From contig NZ_KZ626853.1 of assembly GCF_002911015.1 (NCBI RefSeq), positions 56,372 to 120,371 of the forward strand: a stretch of 64,000 bases of DNA, read 5' to 3'. The DNA is from Streptomyces populi. Lineage in GTDB: Bacteria > Actinomycetota > Actinomycetes > Streptomycetales > Streptomycetaceae. The translations under genes and the position numbers were made by a program. Positions 32,775-42,014 of this stretch are shown piece after piece (position 1 is the stretch's first letter; each line of letters starts with the position of its first letter). Below the pieces are notes generated by a model that worked only from the letters and a program-made list of their open reading frames with translations, was not told the origin of the DNA and did not search any database.

Positions 32775-33757
32775 CAGATCACCTTCCAGCGGACCAGGGC
32801 ACCCAGCGTGAGCGCCCCCGGCAGCAGCGGCACCCACACCGTGATGATCCGGTACGCCAGCACGACCGCGGTCGCCACGGCCACCGGGCCGCCCGCCGCG
32901 ACGAGGGCCACGACCAGGGCGGCCTCCACCGAACCGAGCCCGCCGGGCGTCGGCACCAGCGCGACCGCGATCGTCGCCGCCAGGTAGGCGATCATCATGT
33001 GCGTGGGCGACACCGGCAGGCCCAGCGCCCGTCCCACCGAGGCCAGTCCGGCGGCCTGGAGCAGCGGGAAGGCGAGCGAGCCGCCCCACAGGGCGAGGGC
33101 CCGGGACGGGCGGGTGTGCACCGAGCGGGCCTCCCCGAAGGCGGTGCGCAGGAAGGAGAACAGGGCCGCGCGCAGCCGTCGTACGAGGGCGAGCACCGCC
33201 AGCGCCGCGCACAGGGCCAGGGCGACGCCGAGCAGCAGGGGGCCGACCGCGCCGTCCGGAACCAGACCGTCGATCCGGAGCGCTCCGGGGAACGCGATCA
33301 GCAGGCCGACGAGCAGGGCCAGCCGGGCGACCCCCTCTGCCAGCAGGTACAGCGCGAGCGCGGCCGACGAGCGGGCCAGCGGCACCCCGCACACCGTCAT
33401 GAAGCGCAGGTTGACCGCCCCGGCGCCGAGCCCCGTCGGCAGCAGGTGGTTCGCCGCGCCCGCGGCGAACTGCGTGGCGAGCAGCCGCCGGGCGGGCAGC
33501 CGCTCCACGACCGCGCCCTGGCGGGTCACGGCCGCGGCCACCCAGGTCAGACAGGTCGCGGCCGCCGCGGCGACGAGCCAGGGCCACTCGGCCGACCTCA
33601 GCTGACCGAAGCCCTCGGCCAGCACGGACCGGTGGCGCAGGGCCACCACGAGGACCAGCGCGAGCGGGAGCAGGCACAGGGCCGGCCGGACGGCGGGCCG
33701 CAGGACGAGGAGGCGGGGGAGCCGGGGCAGTGCCCGGGGAAGTCGTACGGCTGTCAC
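32774..33757 (-). CDS. lysylphosphatidylglycerol synthase TM-region (flippase-like) protein
   Basis: A 327-residue polytopic membrane protein of the LPG_synthase_TM / UPF0104 family with about eight TM segments (LCLLPLALVLVVALRHRSVL; WLVAAAAATCLTWVAAAVTR; HMMIAYLAATIAVALVPTPG). The conserved PTPGGLGSVEAALVVALVAA block near the C-terminus marks the family. The aminoacyl-transferase domain of MprF is absent, so it is a stand-alone flippase-like module for a lipid or polyprenyl substrate. GTG 33757 is the best start, although a binding site is weak; GTG 33778 is an alternative. Confidence 0.8.
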   Translation of the reverse strand: MTAVRLPRALPRLPRLLVLRPAVRPALCLLPLALVLVVALRHRSVLAEGFGQLRSAEWPWLVAAAAATCLTWVAAAVTRQGAVVERLPARRLLATQFAAGAANHLLPTGLGAGAVNLRFMTVCGVPLARSSAALALYLLAEGVARLALLVGLLIAFPGALRIDGLVPDGAVGPLLLGVALALCAALAVLALVRRLRAALFSFLRTAFGEARSVHTRPSRALALWGGSLAFPLLQAAGLASVGRALGLPVSPTHMMIAYLAATIAVALVPTPGGLGSVEAALVVALVAAGGPVAVATAVVLAYRIITVWVPLLPGALTLGALVRWKVI

Positions 33758-34013
33758 ATCGGGAGAGGTTTTCCGCACCGCGCCAACGTGGGGTTGCGGG
33801 CGCGGGGCCGGCGGCTGACACGCCGGGCAAGGCGCGGGAGGGGCGGTCCCCGGGCGCCTGGTGCCGACCCTGGTGTTCACCCCGATGCCGACCGTGGTTC
33901 CGGTCCCGATGCCGACCGCGGTACCGGCCGCGGTGCCCGTCGCGGCGCGGGGGGCGGTGCCGCCCCCGGCCCCGGCAGGGCGCCGCCCGAGGGTGTGTTC
34001 CCGCCCGGATCCC

Positions 34014-34044
34014 TTGACCTCAACAAAGCTTGAGGTCCTACTGT
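34014..34044 (+). promoter_or_regulatory. MerR/SoxR-like promoter with 19-bp spacer, leaderless ABC exporter transcript
   Basis: TTGACC (34014-34019) and TACTGT (34039-34044) are separated by 19 bp, and the spacer is a dyad: ACCTCAAC-AAAG-CTTGAGGT. An overlong spacer filled by a palindrome is the hallmark of MerR-family activators, and the half-site CTTGAGG is like that of SoxR. The predicted start of transcription falls at the ATG. A near twin precedes the VOC gene at 53751-53781. Confidence 0.75.
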
Positions 34045-34051
34045 CTCTCCC

Positions 34052-35959
34052 ATGAGCATGGAGACCACAGCCTGGACACAGTTGCACAGCGTCATGAACG
34101 CCCAACAGGAGCGTCGTCCCTTCGACCGCGCGACGCTGCGCCGCATCGCCGCCTTCGCCCGTCCGCACCGCCGCCGTATCGCGCAGTTCGTCCTCCTCAG
34201 TGTGGTGACCGCGCTGCTGGCCGTCGCGACGCCGGTGCTCGCGGGGCACGTCGTGGACACCATCGTGGCCCACGGGGACGAGAGCACCGTCGTCCGTCTT
34301 TCCGTGCTCATCGCCGTCATCGCGGTCGCCGAGGCGGCGTTCGGGATCCTGGGCCGCTGGCTCTCGTCGACGCTCGGCGAGGGACTCATCCTCGATCTGC
34401 GGACGGCTGTCTTCGATCATGTGCAGCGCATGCCGGTCGCGTTCTTCACACGTACACGTACGGGCGCGCTCGTCAGTCGACTCAACAACGACGTGATCGG
34501 CGCCCAGCGCGCCTTCAGCAACACCCTGTCCGGAGTCGTCAGCAACCTGGTGACCCTGCTGCTCACGCTGGTCGTGATGCTCACCCTGTCCTGGCAGATC
34601 ACCCTGCTCGCGCTGGTCCTGCTGCCGGTGTTCGTGATCCCCGCCCGTCGGATGGGCAGCCGTATGGCAAAGCTCCAGCGGGAGGCCGCGGACCTCAACG
34701 CCGCCATGGGCACCCGGATGACCGAGCGCTTCTCCGCGCCCGGCGCCACCCTCGTCAAGCTCTTCGGGCGGCCCGGGGAGGAGTCCGCCGAGTTCGCGGC
34801 GCGCGCCCGGCGGGTGCGGGACATCGGTGTCCGTACGGCGATGGCGCAGTCCGCCTTCATCACCGCCCTGACCCTGGTGTCGGCCCTGGCGCTCGCCCTC
34901 GTCTACGGGCTCGGCGGCTGGTTCGCCCTGCGGGGCACCCTGGAGCCGGGCGCCGTCGTCTCGCTCGCGCTGCTGCTCACCCGGCTGTACGCGCCGCTCA
35001 CCTCGCTCGCCGGGGCGCGCGTCGAGGTCATGAGCGCGCTGGTCAGCTTCGAGCGCGTCTTCGAGGTGCTCGACCTGAAGCCGCTCATCGAGGAGAAGCC
35101 GGAGCCCCGCACGGTCCCGGACGGGCCCGTGGCCGTCGAGTTCGAGGACGTCCGCTTCGCCTACCCGTCCGCCGACAAGGTCTCCCTCGCCTCCCTGGAG
35201 GAGGTCGCGGCCCTCGACACCCGGGGCGGCGACGAGGTCCTCCACGGCATCTCCTTCCGCGCCGAACCCGGCCGGACCGTCGCGCTCGTCGGCTCCTCCG
35301 GCGCCGGCAAGTCGACCATCGCGCAACTCCTGCCGCGGCTGTACGACACCGACGCCGGTGCCGTGCGCATCGGCGGTGTCGACGTCCGTGACCTCAGCGC
35401 CACGTCGATGCGCGCGACCCTCGGCATGGTCACCCAGGACGGGCACCTCTTCCACGACTCGGTCCGCGAGAACCTGCTCCTCGCCCGGCCGGACGCGACC
35501 GAGGACGAGCTGTGGGACGTGCTGCGCCGCGCCCGTCTCGACGAACTCGTACGGTCCCTGCCCGACGGCCTCGACACCGTGGTCGGCGAGCGCGGCTACC
35601 GGCTCTCCGGCGGCGAGCGCCAGCGCATGACCATCGCCCGGCTGCTGCTCGCCCGCCAGCGCGTCGTCATCCTGGACGAGGCCACGGCCCATCTCGACAA
35701 CACCTCGGAGGCGGCCGTCCAGGAGGCGCTCACCGAGGCACTGGAGGGCCGCACCGCCGTCGTGATCGCGCACCGGCTGTCGACGGTACGGGCGGCCGAC
35801 CTGATCCTGGTCGTCGAGGCGGGCCGGATCGTCGAGCGGGGCACCCACGAGGACCTGCTCGCGGCGGACGGGCGCTACGCGGAGCTGTACCGGACGCAGT
35901 TCCGGACCGGCCGGCAGGACGCCGAGCCGATCCCGGTCGCGGCGGACGCGACGCCGTAG
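34052..35959 (+). CDS. ABC exporter, fused permease-ATPase
   Basis: A 635-residue half-transporter. Residues ~35-320 form six TM helices (FVLLSVVTALLAVATPVLAG; LVTLLLTLVVMLTLSWQITL; FITALTLVSALALALVYGLG). The ATPase has Walker A LVGSSGAGKSTIAQLLPRLY, signature LSGGERQRMTIARLLLA and Walker B RVVILDEATAHLD, with the switch His in VVIAHRLSTVRAAD. It exports a lipid, drug or peptide as a dimer. A MerR/SoxR-like promoter suggests induction by a toxic or redox-active compound. No regulator gene adjoins it. Confidence 0.93.
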   Translation: MSMETTAWTQLHSVMNAQQERRPFDRATLRRIAAFARPHRRRIAQFVLLSVVTALLAVATPVLAGHVVDTIVAHGDESTVVRLSVLIAVIAVAEAAFGILGRWLSSTLGEGLILDLRTAVFDHVQRMPVAFFTRTRTGALVSRLNNDVIGAQRAFSNTLSGVVSNLVTLLLTLVVMLTLSWQITLLALVLLPVFVIPARRMGSRMAKLQREAADLNAAMGTRMTERFSAPGATLVKLFGRPGEESAEFAARARRVRDIGVRTAMAQSAFITALTLVSALALALVYGLGGWFALRGTLEPGAVVSLALLLTRLYAPLTSLAGARVEVMSALVSFERVFEVLDLKPLIEEKPEPRTVPDGPVAVEFEDVRFAYPSADKVSLASLEEVAALDTRGGDEVLHGISFRAEPGRTVALVGSSGAGKSTIAQLLPRLYDTDAGAVRIGGVDVRDLSATSMRATLGMVTQDGHLFHDSVRENLLLARPDATEDELWDVLRRARLDELVRSLPDGLDTVVGERGYRLSGGERQRMTIARLLLARQRVVILDEATAHLDNTSEAAVQEALTEALEGRTAVVIAHRLSTVRAADLILVVEAGRIVERGTHEDLLAADGRYAELYRTQFRTGRQDAEPIPVAADATP

Positions 35960-35960
35960 G

Positions 35961-35993
35961 CGGGGCGCGAACGCCCCGGCCGCGCGGCCGGGG
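35961..35993 (+). terminator. overlapping hairpins after the ABC exporter
   Basis: CGGGGCG-cgaa-CGCCCCG (35961-35978) overlaps a 20-bp palindrome CCCCGGCCGCGCGGCCGGGG (35974-35993). Either would fold in the RNA just past the stop. Confidence 0.6.
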
Positions 35994-36252
35994 ATCCGGC
36001 CGCCGGACCGGGCCGCGGCCACCGGCGTGCCGGGGCGTCGGCACGCGTCGAGCGCGGAGGCGGTACGGCGGAGAGTCCGGGGCGGCGGCTTCGGGCCGGG
36101 ACCCCGTCCTCCGGATCCTCGTCGGCGCCGAGGCGGAGGACCCGGCCCGCCCCGTGCCACGGCGTCCACGCACCCGTACGACACGGGCGGCCGGACTCCG
36201 GGGCGGGCAAACCGGTCACGACCGGGCTCCGCCGCGCGGGGCGCCGGCCGGG

Positions 36253-37959
36253 TCAGGACTCCCGGGCGTGCTCCGGGGCCCCGTGCTCCGGGGAGGGGGC
36301 GGCCGCCACGGGCAGGCGCAGTTCGAAGAGCGCGCCTCCGGACGGGGCCTCGCCCGCGGTGAGCGTGCCGCCGTGGCGGCGCGCCACGTCGCGGGCTATG
36401 GCCAGGCCCAGCCCCGCACCGCCGTCGTCGCGGGCGCGCGCGTCGTCCAGCCGCACGAACCGCTCGAAGATCCGCTCGCGTTCGGAGGCCGGCACGCCGC
36501 TGCCGTCGTCCGCGACGGTGAGGACGATCCGGTCGCCCCGGGCCGTCACGCTCACGACGACCTCGGCGCGCGCGTGCCGCTGGGCGTTGTCCAGGAGGTT
36601 GCCGACGACCCGGGTCAACTGGCCGCGCGAACCCGTCACTCGATGTTCCCCGTCCGTGTGGAAGGACACCGGCGCGCGGTCGGCGGGGCGGCGCCCCAGC
36701 TCCTCGCGGACCAGCTCGCCCAGGTCGACCCGCCCCTGCCCGGGCCGCTCCCCGGCGTCGAGGCGCGCGAGCAGCAGCAGATCGGCCGCGAGGTGCTGGA
36801 GCCGCTCGGTGTCCTTGACCGCGCCGGGCACGTCCAGCAGTTGGGGGTGGGCCGAGCCGACCTCGAGCTGGGTGCGCAGCGAGGCGATGGGACTGCGCAG
36901 TTCGTGGGAGGCGTCGGCGACGAAGCGGCGCTGCCGGTCGACGGCGGCCTCCAGCGCGGTGAGCGTCTCGTTGGTGGTGCGGGCCAGCCGGGCCACCTCG
37001 TCGTGCGAGGCGGGTTCCGGTACGCGGCGGGAGAGGTCCTCGGAGGCGGTGATCGCCGCCATCTCCCGCCGGATGCCCTCCACGGGGGCCAGCGCGCGCC
37101 GTGTCACCAGCCAGGTCACGCCGCCGACGACCAGCAGCACCAGCGGCAGTCCCGCCAGCATCGCCACCGCGGTGCTGCGGACGGCGCTCTCGCGGGCCGC
37201 CAGTGAAGCGCCCGCGTGGACGAGCACGGTCCGGCCGCCGAGATCCGTGGCCTTGACGGTGGCGAACCGGTACGGGGCACTGCGCCCGTGGACCACCGCG
37301 TGTCCGGAGCCCTCCTGGACGGTGTCGCCGATGGTTCCGATGGCCGGATCGTCCGTCCGGGGCGTCGGGCCGGCGTCGGCGCCGTCGTCGTCCGTGCCGT
37401 GGCCACTCGACCCGCTGTCGTCCGTCCCCTTGTCGTCCGACCCGCCGTCGTCCGACGCGCTGTCGTCCGGGCCGTCGTCGTTGCCGCGGTTCCTGTCCCG
37501 GCCGTGGCCGCCGCCGTGGCTCTCGGCCGTTCCGGTGCCGAGCTGGGTGGCCGGGCCCGGGGCCGCCGCCGGGGAGACGGACGGCGACGGCGACGGGGCG
37601 GGAACGGTGGGGGAGGCGGTGGTCCGCGGCACCCGCACGGCCGTCACACCGGTGCCGCTGATGCTCTCCAGACCTGCGCCGACCGCCAGCAGGCGGCCGT
37701 CCTCGTCCGTCACCTGCACCGGGACTCCCTCCCGCGCGCCCTCCGGCAGCGGCAGCCGGGCGTCACCCCCGCGCCAGGTGGCGACCCCGAGGGCGATCCT
37801 GCGGGCCGTGTCGTTGGCCTCGCTCTGTGCCTGCCCGGTGAGGTTCACGCGCAGCGACATCAGCACCGCGATCCCGGCGGCCACCAGCGCGACCGTCACC
37901 ACGGCGGTGGCCCACAGGACCATCGTGGCCTTCACGGAACCGAACGGCCGCCGCTTCAC
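36253..37959 (-). CDS. OmpR-type sensor histidine kinase with Asp/His/Gly-rich extracytoplasmic insert
   Basis: A 568-residue membrane kinase. TM1 is VLWATAVVTVALVAAGIAVL and TM2 VAMLAGLPLVLLVVGGVTWL. The sensor loop between them is long and contains a low-complexity stretch at about residues 150-205 (AESHGGGHGRDRNRGNDDGP, SASDDGGSDDKGTDDSG) that could bind metal ions. HAMP, then the H box FVADASHELRSPIASLR, N box VGNLLDNAQRHA and G boxes DDGSGVPASERE and GAGLGLAIARD complete the core. GTG overlaps the regulator TGA (GTGA). Confidence 0.9.
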   Translation of the reverse strand: MKRRPFGSVKATMVLWATAVVTVALVAAGIAVLMSLRVNLTGQAQSEANDTARRIALGVATWRGGDARLPLPEGAREGVPVQVTDEDGRLLAVGAGLESISGTGVTAVRVPRTTASPTVPAPSPSPSVSPAAAPGPATQLGTGTAESHGGGHGRDRNRGNDDGPDDSASDDGGSDDKGTDDSGSSGHGTDDDGADAGPTPRTDDPAIGTIGDTVQEGSGHAVVHGRSAPYRFATVKATDLGGRTVLVHAGASLAARESAVRSTAVAMLAGLPLVLLVVGGVTWLVTRRALAPVEGIRREMAAITASEDLSRRVPEPASHDEVARLARTTNETLTALEAAVDRQRRFVADASHELRSPIASLRTQLEVGSAHPQLLDVPGAVKDTERLQHLAADLLLLARLDAGERPGQGRVDLGELVREELGRRPADRAPVSFHTDGEHRVTGSRGQLTRVVGNLLDNAQRHARAEVVVSVTARGDRIVLTVADDGSGVPASERERIFERFVRLDDARARDDGGAGLGLAIARDVARRHGGTLTAGEAPSGGALFELRLPVAAAPSPEHGAPEHARES

Positions 37960-38618
37960 GAGGCCACCAGCCGGTAGCCGGCGCCGCGCACGGTCTGGAT
38001 CGTGTCCGTGCCGAGTTTGCGGCGCAGCGTGCTGACGTACACCTCGACGATGTTCGGGTCGCCGTCGTAGGCGAAGTCCCAGACGTGCTCCAGGATCTCC
38101 GGCTTGCCGACCACCTGACCGGCCCGTGTCGCGAGCTGTTCCAGCACGGCGAACTCCTTCGCGGTGAGCGTCACTTCCGTCTCGTCCCGGCACACCCGGC
38201 GCGCGGCCGTGTCGACGACGAGCCTCCCGACGCGCAGCACCGGCGAGGCACCGGCGGAGCCGCGACGGCGCAGCAGCGCCTTCACCCGCGCCACCAGCAC
38301 GACGTAGGAGAACGGTTTCGTCAGGTAGTCGTCGGCGCCGGTGTCCAGGCCTTCCGCCTCGTCGTACTCGCCGTCCTTGGCCGTGAGCATCAGGATCGGC
38401 ACGTCGTGGCCCGCCGCGCGCAGGGCCGCGCAGACGCGGTAGCCGTTGAGGCCCGGCAGCATGATGTCGAGCACCACCAGGTCGTGGACGCCCTCGGCCG
38501 CCAGCCGCAGGCCCTCGTTCCCGTCGTGGACGACGTCCACGGCGAAGCCCTCGGCCCGCAGGCCCTTCGCCAGCGAGAGCGCGAGCCGCTTCTCGTCCTC
38601 CACGATCAACAGGCGCAT
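37956..38618 (-). CDS. OmpR-family response regulator
   Basis: A 220-residue two-domain regulator. The receiver has the acidic pair in VEDEKRLALS, phospho-acceptor Asp in LVVLDIMLPGLNGYR and Lys in DYLTKPF. The C-terminal winged helix has EVTLTAKEFAVLEQLATRAG and VSTLRRKLGTDTIQTVRGAG. It is coupled to the kinase by a 4-bp overlap. Direct repeats in the divergent intergenic region are its probable binding sites. Confidence 0.95.
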   Translation of the reverse strand: MRLLIVEDEKRLALSLAKGLRAEGFAVDVVHDGNEGLRLAAEGVHDLVVLDIMLPGLNGYRVCAALRAAGHDVPILMLTAKDGEYDEAEGLDTGADDYLTKPFSYVVLVARVKALLRRRGSAGASPVLRVGRLVVDTAARRVCRDETEVTLTAKEFAVLEQLATRAGQVVGKPEILEHVWDFAYDGDPNIVEVYVSTLRRKLGTDTIQTVRGAGYRLVAS

Positions 38619-38651
38619 GTGCCCAGCCTCCCAGACGGAACCTGAAGGGAT

Positions 38652-38678
38652 CTTCAGGTGGCTTCAGGTGCCCTTCAG
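38652..38678. promoter_or_regulatory. direct repeats, probable OmpR-type operator
   Basis: CTTCAGGTG at 38652, CTTCAGGTG at 38662 and CTTCAGCT at 38673 repeat at 10-11 bp intervals, one helical turn, as OmpR/PhoB-family regulators require. They lie between the divergent two-component system and the PepSY gene. An inverted CCTGAAG just upstream (38641) adds a possible further half-site. Confidence 0.65.
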
Positions 38679-38763
38679 CTTTCCCCAGGCACATTGACGT
38701 CATCGAACAGCAGGACATGGATACGACACAGGCCGGGCAGCCGTCCGGCCGGGGAGGCTCGAC

Positions 38764-39417
38764 ATGAAGCGCACCGCTTCCATCGCCACCGTCCTCGTGG
38801 CCGCCGTGCTCATCGGCGGCGGGGGGTACTCGGCACTCGCCACGGGCGGCACGGACCGGCACGGCGGCGGTCCCGAGGACCGTCCGTCCGCCACGGCCTC
38901 GCCGGTGTCCTCGCCGTCACCGTCGTCGGCCTCCCTGACGGCCGCGCAGGCGGGGGCCGCCGCGCGGAAGGCGTATCCGGGCACCGTCGTGCGGGTCGAA
39001 CTCGACGACGACCACCCGGGCTACTGGGAGGTGCACATCGCCGGCGCCGACCACGTCCGCCGCGAGGTGCGCGTCGACATCCGTACGGGCGCCGTCGTCC
39101 TGGACCGGCGCGGCGGCGACGACCGCGCGGACGACGACCACGGTGTCCACGCCGGGGCCGACGACCACGGCGTGCGCACCGGGACCGACGACCACGGGAC
39201 GCGCGCCGGAGGAGACGACCGCGGCCGGCACGACGAGGCAGGGGACGACCGCGGGCGCGGAACCCGGGGACAGGACGACCCGCCGGGGGACGACCGAGGC
39301 GTCCACGCCGGCGGGGACGACCGCGCGGGCGCGGGTGACGACCACACCGGTGACGACGGTGGACATGGCCGCGACCGGCACCGCGGTGGGCACGGCGGTC
39401 ACGGCGACGACCGCTGA
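38764..39417 (+). CDS. secreted PepSY-domain protein with Asp/His-rich tail
   Basis: A 217-residue exported protein. Signal peptide TVLVAAVLIGGGGYSALATG. One PepSY domain spans about residues 55-115 (SLTAAQAGAAARKAYPGTVV, YWEVHIAGADHVRREVRVDI, RTGAVVLD). The remaining ~100 residues are repetitive Asp/His/Gly/Arg (DDHGVHAGADDHGVRTGTDD) and look like a divalent-metal sponge. It is divergent from, and probably controlled by, the adjacent two-component system, whose kinase has a similar Asp/His/Gly-rich insert. Confidence 0.85.
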   Translation: MKRTASIATVLVAAVLIGGGGYSALATGGTDRHGGGPEDRPSATASPVSSPSPSSASLTAAQAGAAARKAYPGTVVRVELDDDHPGYWEVHIAGADHVRREVRVDIRTGAVVLDRRGGDDRADDDHGVHAGADDHGVRTGTDDHGTRAGGDDRGRHDEAGDDRGRGTRGQDDPPGDDRGVHAGGDDRAGAGDDHTGDDGGHGRDRHRGGHGGHGDDR

Positions 39418-39484
39418 CGGCACGGCTCTCGGCCGTACGGCCCTCTGACACGGTCATCGGTCGCGTCAGGGGGCCGGGGGCGTC

Positions 39485-39516
39485 GTGCCCGCCGCCGGAC
39501 CTCCGGCGGCGGGCAC
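39485..39516 (+). terminator. terminator after the PepSY gene
   Basis: A perfect 14-bp stem (GTGCCCGCCGCCGG and complement) with an ACCT loop lies 68 nt after the stop. Confidence 0.75.
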
Positions 39517-39664
39517 GGTGACGACCCCTCCAGATTGGGGATGCGGGGGTGCCCAAGACAAGGCTGCCGGGGCGACGGGGAGTCGGACAGGCTGGGGTCC
39601 GCTCATCGCCGCCGACCGCCCGGCGCAGCCCGGTCCGGGTACGGCCAAGGAGGGGGAAGTCGTC

Positions 39665-41650
39665 ATGAGTAAGTTCGCGCGGGGCGTGGGGAAGCGGAAG
39701 GTCACCGCCGCCGGTCTCGCCATCTCCGGCATCGTGATCAGCGCCTCGGTCGCGCCCGTCACCGCCCACGCGGCCGTTCCGGCCTTCCCGGACAACATCA
39801 CCATCTTCCCGGACCGGGACTTCGTCTCGATCGACGGCTTCTCCGAGCACGCCGGGGAGCAGGTGACGATCGAGGTGCAGCGCCCGCACGTCGGCCTCGT
39901 CGGTTCGGCCACCGGCACGATGGCGTCGGCGACCGCGATCGCCGCGGGCAACCCGGCCATCGAGGTGAACCACCCCGGCGGCCTGTGCTGGGGCGCCGGC
40001 GGTGGCCTCCAGGTGACCCCCGACATCAGGGCCGGTGACGTCGTGTCGGTCAAGTTCGGCGGAACGGTGGCCGCCGACGCCACGGCCCTCGACGTCGGCG
40101 TCACCGGCGGAGCCCTGACCACGCCGACCACCCTGGTGATCCAGGGGCGGCTCGGATCCGAGGTCGACCCGACGTTCCTGGAGGAGCGGATCATCCAGCC
40201 GGCCCTGCGGGACACCGAGGTGGGACGGCGGGACGCACGGGCTGTCCCGGGTGCCCTGGTGAACGCGCCGAAGGGCGGCTACTCCTCCGGCATGGAGGTG
40301 GCCGACGGCACCTTCACCGCCACGTACAAGTTCGAGAGCGCGGAGACGGCGACCGTCGCGGCCGATGGTCTGTACACCGTGACGACCTGGCAGGACCAGG
40401 ACCCCGACGGCAACACCCAGGGCGTGACGATCTCGGAGTTCGGCGAGGTGGGCGGTCCCGGGATGGGCGGCTGCCCGGTCGGGGCGGTCCAGCAGGGGCC
40501 GGCCTCGCCCACCGGCGTCGTGGTGCACGACGGGGGCGGCTCGACCTCGGTGAGCTGGACCCCGCCCGAGCCGGTCCCCGGTACGGCGCCGATCCTCGGG
40601 TACACCGTGCGCGCCGTCGACCGGCTCAGCAGGAACGGGGTGCAGAACGAGATCGGCGTCCGCGTCAACGACCCCGACGCGACCTCGGTGACCCTGCCGG
40701 GCTCCGTCGAGGGCAAGCGGGTCGAGGTCAGGTCGTTCGGCGAGGCGGGTGAGTCCTGGCCGCCCGCGCTGCCGGGCGGCGACCCGTCGGCGGACTCGAA
40801 GCCGCCTACCGTCACGGCCGAGCCCGCCGGCGGGCTCTACACGGCCGACACCCAGGTCACGCTGACCGCCGACGAGGCCGGCGCGGAGATCTACTACACG
40901 CTCGACGGCTCCGACCCGCTCGAGGCGGGCAGTACCGGACCCGCGGCGAAGCTGTACACCGGGCCGTTCGAGCTGAAGGCGTCCGACGGGCCCAGGACCG
41001 TGCGGTTCGTGGCCTTCGACAAGGCGGGCAACGCCTCGCAGGCGCGGCTGGAGAAGTACACGTTCGGGGAGGCGGCGAAGCCGGGCGCTCCGCGGTCGGT
41101 GACCGCGCAGGACTCCAACGCGAGCGCCACCGTCCGGTGGACGGCGCCCGAGGACCCGGGCACCTCGCCGATCACGGGCTACGAGATCACCGCGACCCCA
41201 GCCTCCGGCGCACCCGTCACGACCACGACCGGAGCCAGCACGTCCAGCGTGCTGCTGACCGGGCTGAAGAACGACACGACGTACACCGTGACGGTCGTCG
41301 CCGTGAACGCGGTCGGCAAGGGCGCCTCGTCCACGCCGGTCGAGGTCACCCCCAAGGCGCCCGCGGTCGACAAGCTCGCGATCACGCTCGCCAAGTGGAA
41401 GGCCGGGGACCTGCGGCTCGAAGGCACCGGGACCGTTCCGGGGGCGTCGCTGACGCTGCGCGTCGGCGGGCCGAACGGCCAGGTCTTCGCCTCCAACGTG
41501 ATCGTGCAGCCGCCCGCGGCGGGCGCGGTCAACGGCACCTGGAGCCTGCGCCTGCGGACCGGCCCGGGCACGGTCACGAACCCGAGCCCGGTCCACATCT
41601 CGTCCGACAAGGGCGGAATCCTGGAGAAGGTGACCCTGCCGAACGGCTAG
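39665..41650 (+). CDS. secreted FN3 / chitobiase-C-terminal-domain surface protein
   Basis: A 661-residue exported protein with AAGGAGG before the ATG. The signal peptide is VTAAGLAISGIVISASVAPV ending THA. An N-terminal ~270-residue beta region (FPDNITIFPDRDFVSIDGFS) includes a short segment resembling Ig-like adhesins. An FN3 domain follows (SPTGVVVHDGGGSTSVSWTP), then a chitobiase/hexosaminidase C-terminal-type domain (PPTVTAEPAGGLYTADTQVT; EIYYTLDGSDP) at ~385-470, a second FN3 (TVRWTAPEDPGTSPITGYEI), and a final beta domain. No catalytic domain is recognised; it is probably a cell-surface or matrix-binding protein. Confidence 0.82.
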   Translation: MSKFARGVGKRKVTAAGLAISGIVISASVAPVTAHAAVPAFPDNITIFPDRDFVSIDGFSEHAGEQVTIEVQRPHVGLVGSATGTMASATAIAAGNPAIEVNHPGGLCWGAGGGLQVTPDIRAGDVVSVKFGGTVAADATALDVGVTGGALTTPTTLVIQGRLGSEVDPTFLEERIIQPALRDTEVGRRDARAVPGALVNAPKGGYSSGMEVADGTFTATYKFESAETATVAADGLYTVTTWQDQDPDGNTQGVTISEFGEVGGPGMGGCPVGAVQQGPASPTGVVVHDGGGSTSVSWTPPEPVPGTAPILGYTVRAVDRLSRNGVQNEIGVRVNDPDATSVTLPGSVEGKRVEVRSFGEAGESWPPALPGGDPSADSKPPTVTAEPAGGLYTADTQVTLTADEAGAEIYYTLDGSDPLEAGSTGPAAKLYTGPFELKASDGPRTVRFVAFDKAGNASQARLEKYTFGEAAKPGAPRSVTAQDSNASATVRWTAPEDPGTSPITGYEITATPASGAPVTTTTGASTSSVLLTGLKNDTTYTVTVVAVNAVGKGASSTPVEVTPKAPAVDKLAITLAKWKAGDLRLEGTGTVPGASLTLRVGGPNGQVFASNVIVQPPAAGAVNGTWSLRLRTGPGTVTNPSPVHISSDKGGILEKVTLPNG

Positions 41651-42014
41651 GCCCGACCGACCCGCGCCCCGACGGAAAGCGTTCGCCGTGCCGCGAACGC
41701 CGACCGCCGGGGCGCCCGCCAGGACCGGAGCGGCCGAAGGAAGCCCCTCCTTCTGGTCGCCCCGGTCCGGCCGGGTGGCCGGTGGCCCCCCTTCACCGGC
41801 CACCCGTGTCCTTCCCGGCTCCATCCGGCCCACCTCTCCTCCGCGGTGCGTTCAGGAACACCGCGAGCCGCCCCGCGGCCGAGGAGCACGACGGGAGCCG
41901 GCGCGCACCGCAGTACCGAGAACCCGAGAAGACCGGGGCGTCCTCGACTCCATGGGGGAGGGCGGGGCGCCCCAGCCGCCGTCCCGGCGGCCCGCCATGG
42001 GGGTGAACCCACAC
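41651..42014. other. intergenic region between the FN3 and multicopper oxidase genes
   Basis: No gene is supported. It contains the terminator hairpin at 41773-41805 and the upstream region of the oxidase operon. The oxidase frame is open back to 41688, but that part has no homology-like features. Confidence 0.5.
41773..41805 (+). terminator. terminator after the FN3 protein gene
   Basis: A perfect 12-bp stem (GGGTGGCCGGTG / CACCGGCCACCC) with a 9-nt loop. Confidence 0.75.

Noticed and set aside
32774..36184. 1136-residue minus-strand ORF
   Set aside because: Real coding ends at about 33757; the remainder is antisense to the ABC exporter.
38810..41833. 1007-residue minus-strand ORF
   Set aside because: Antisense to the PepSY and FN3 genes, with no family motif.
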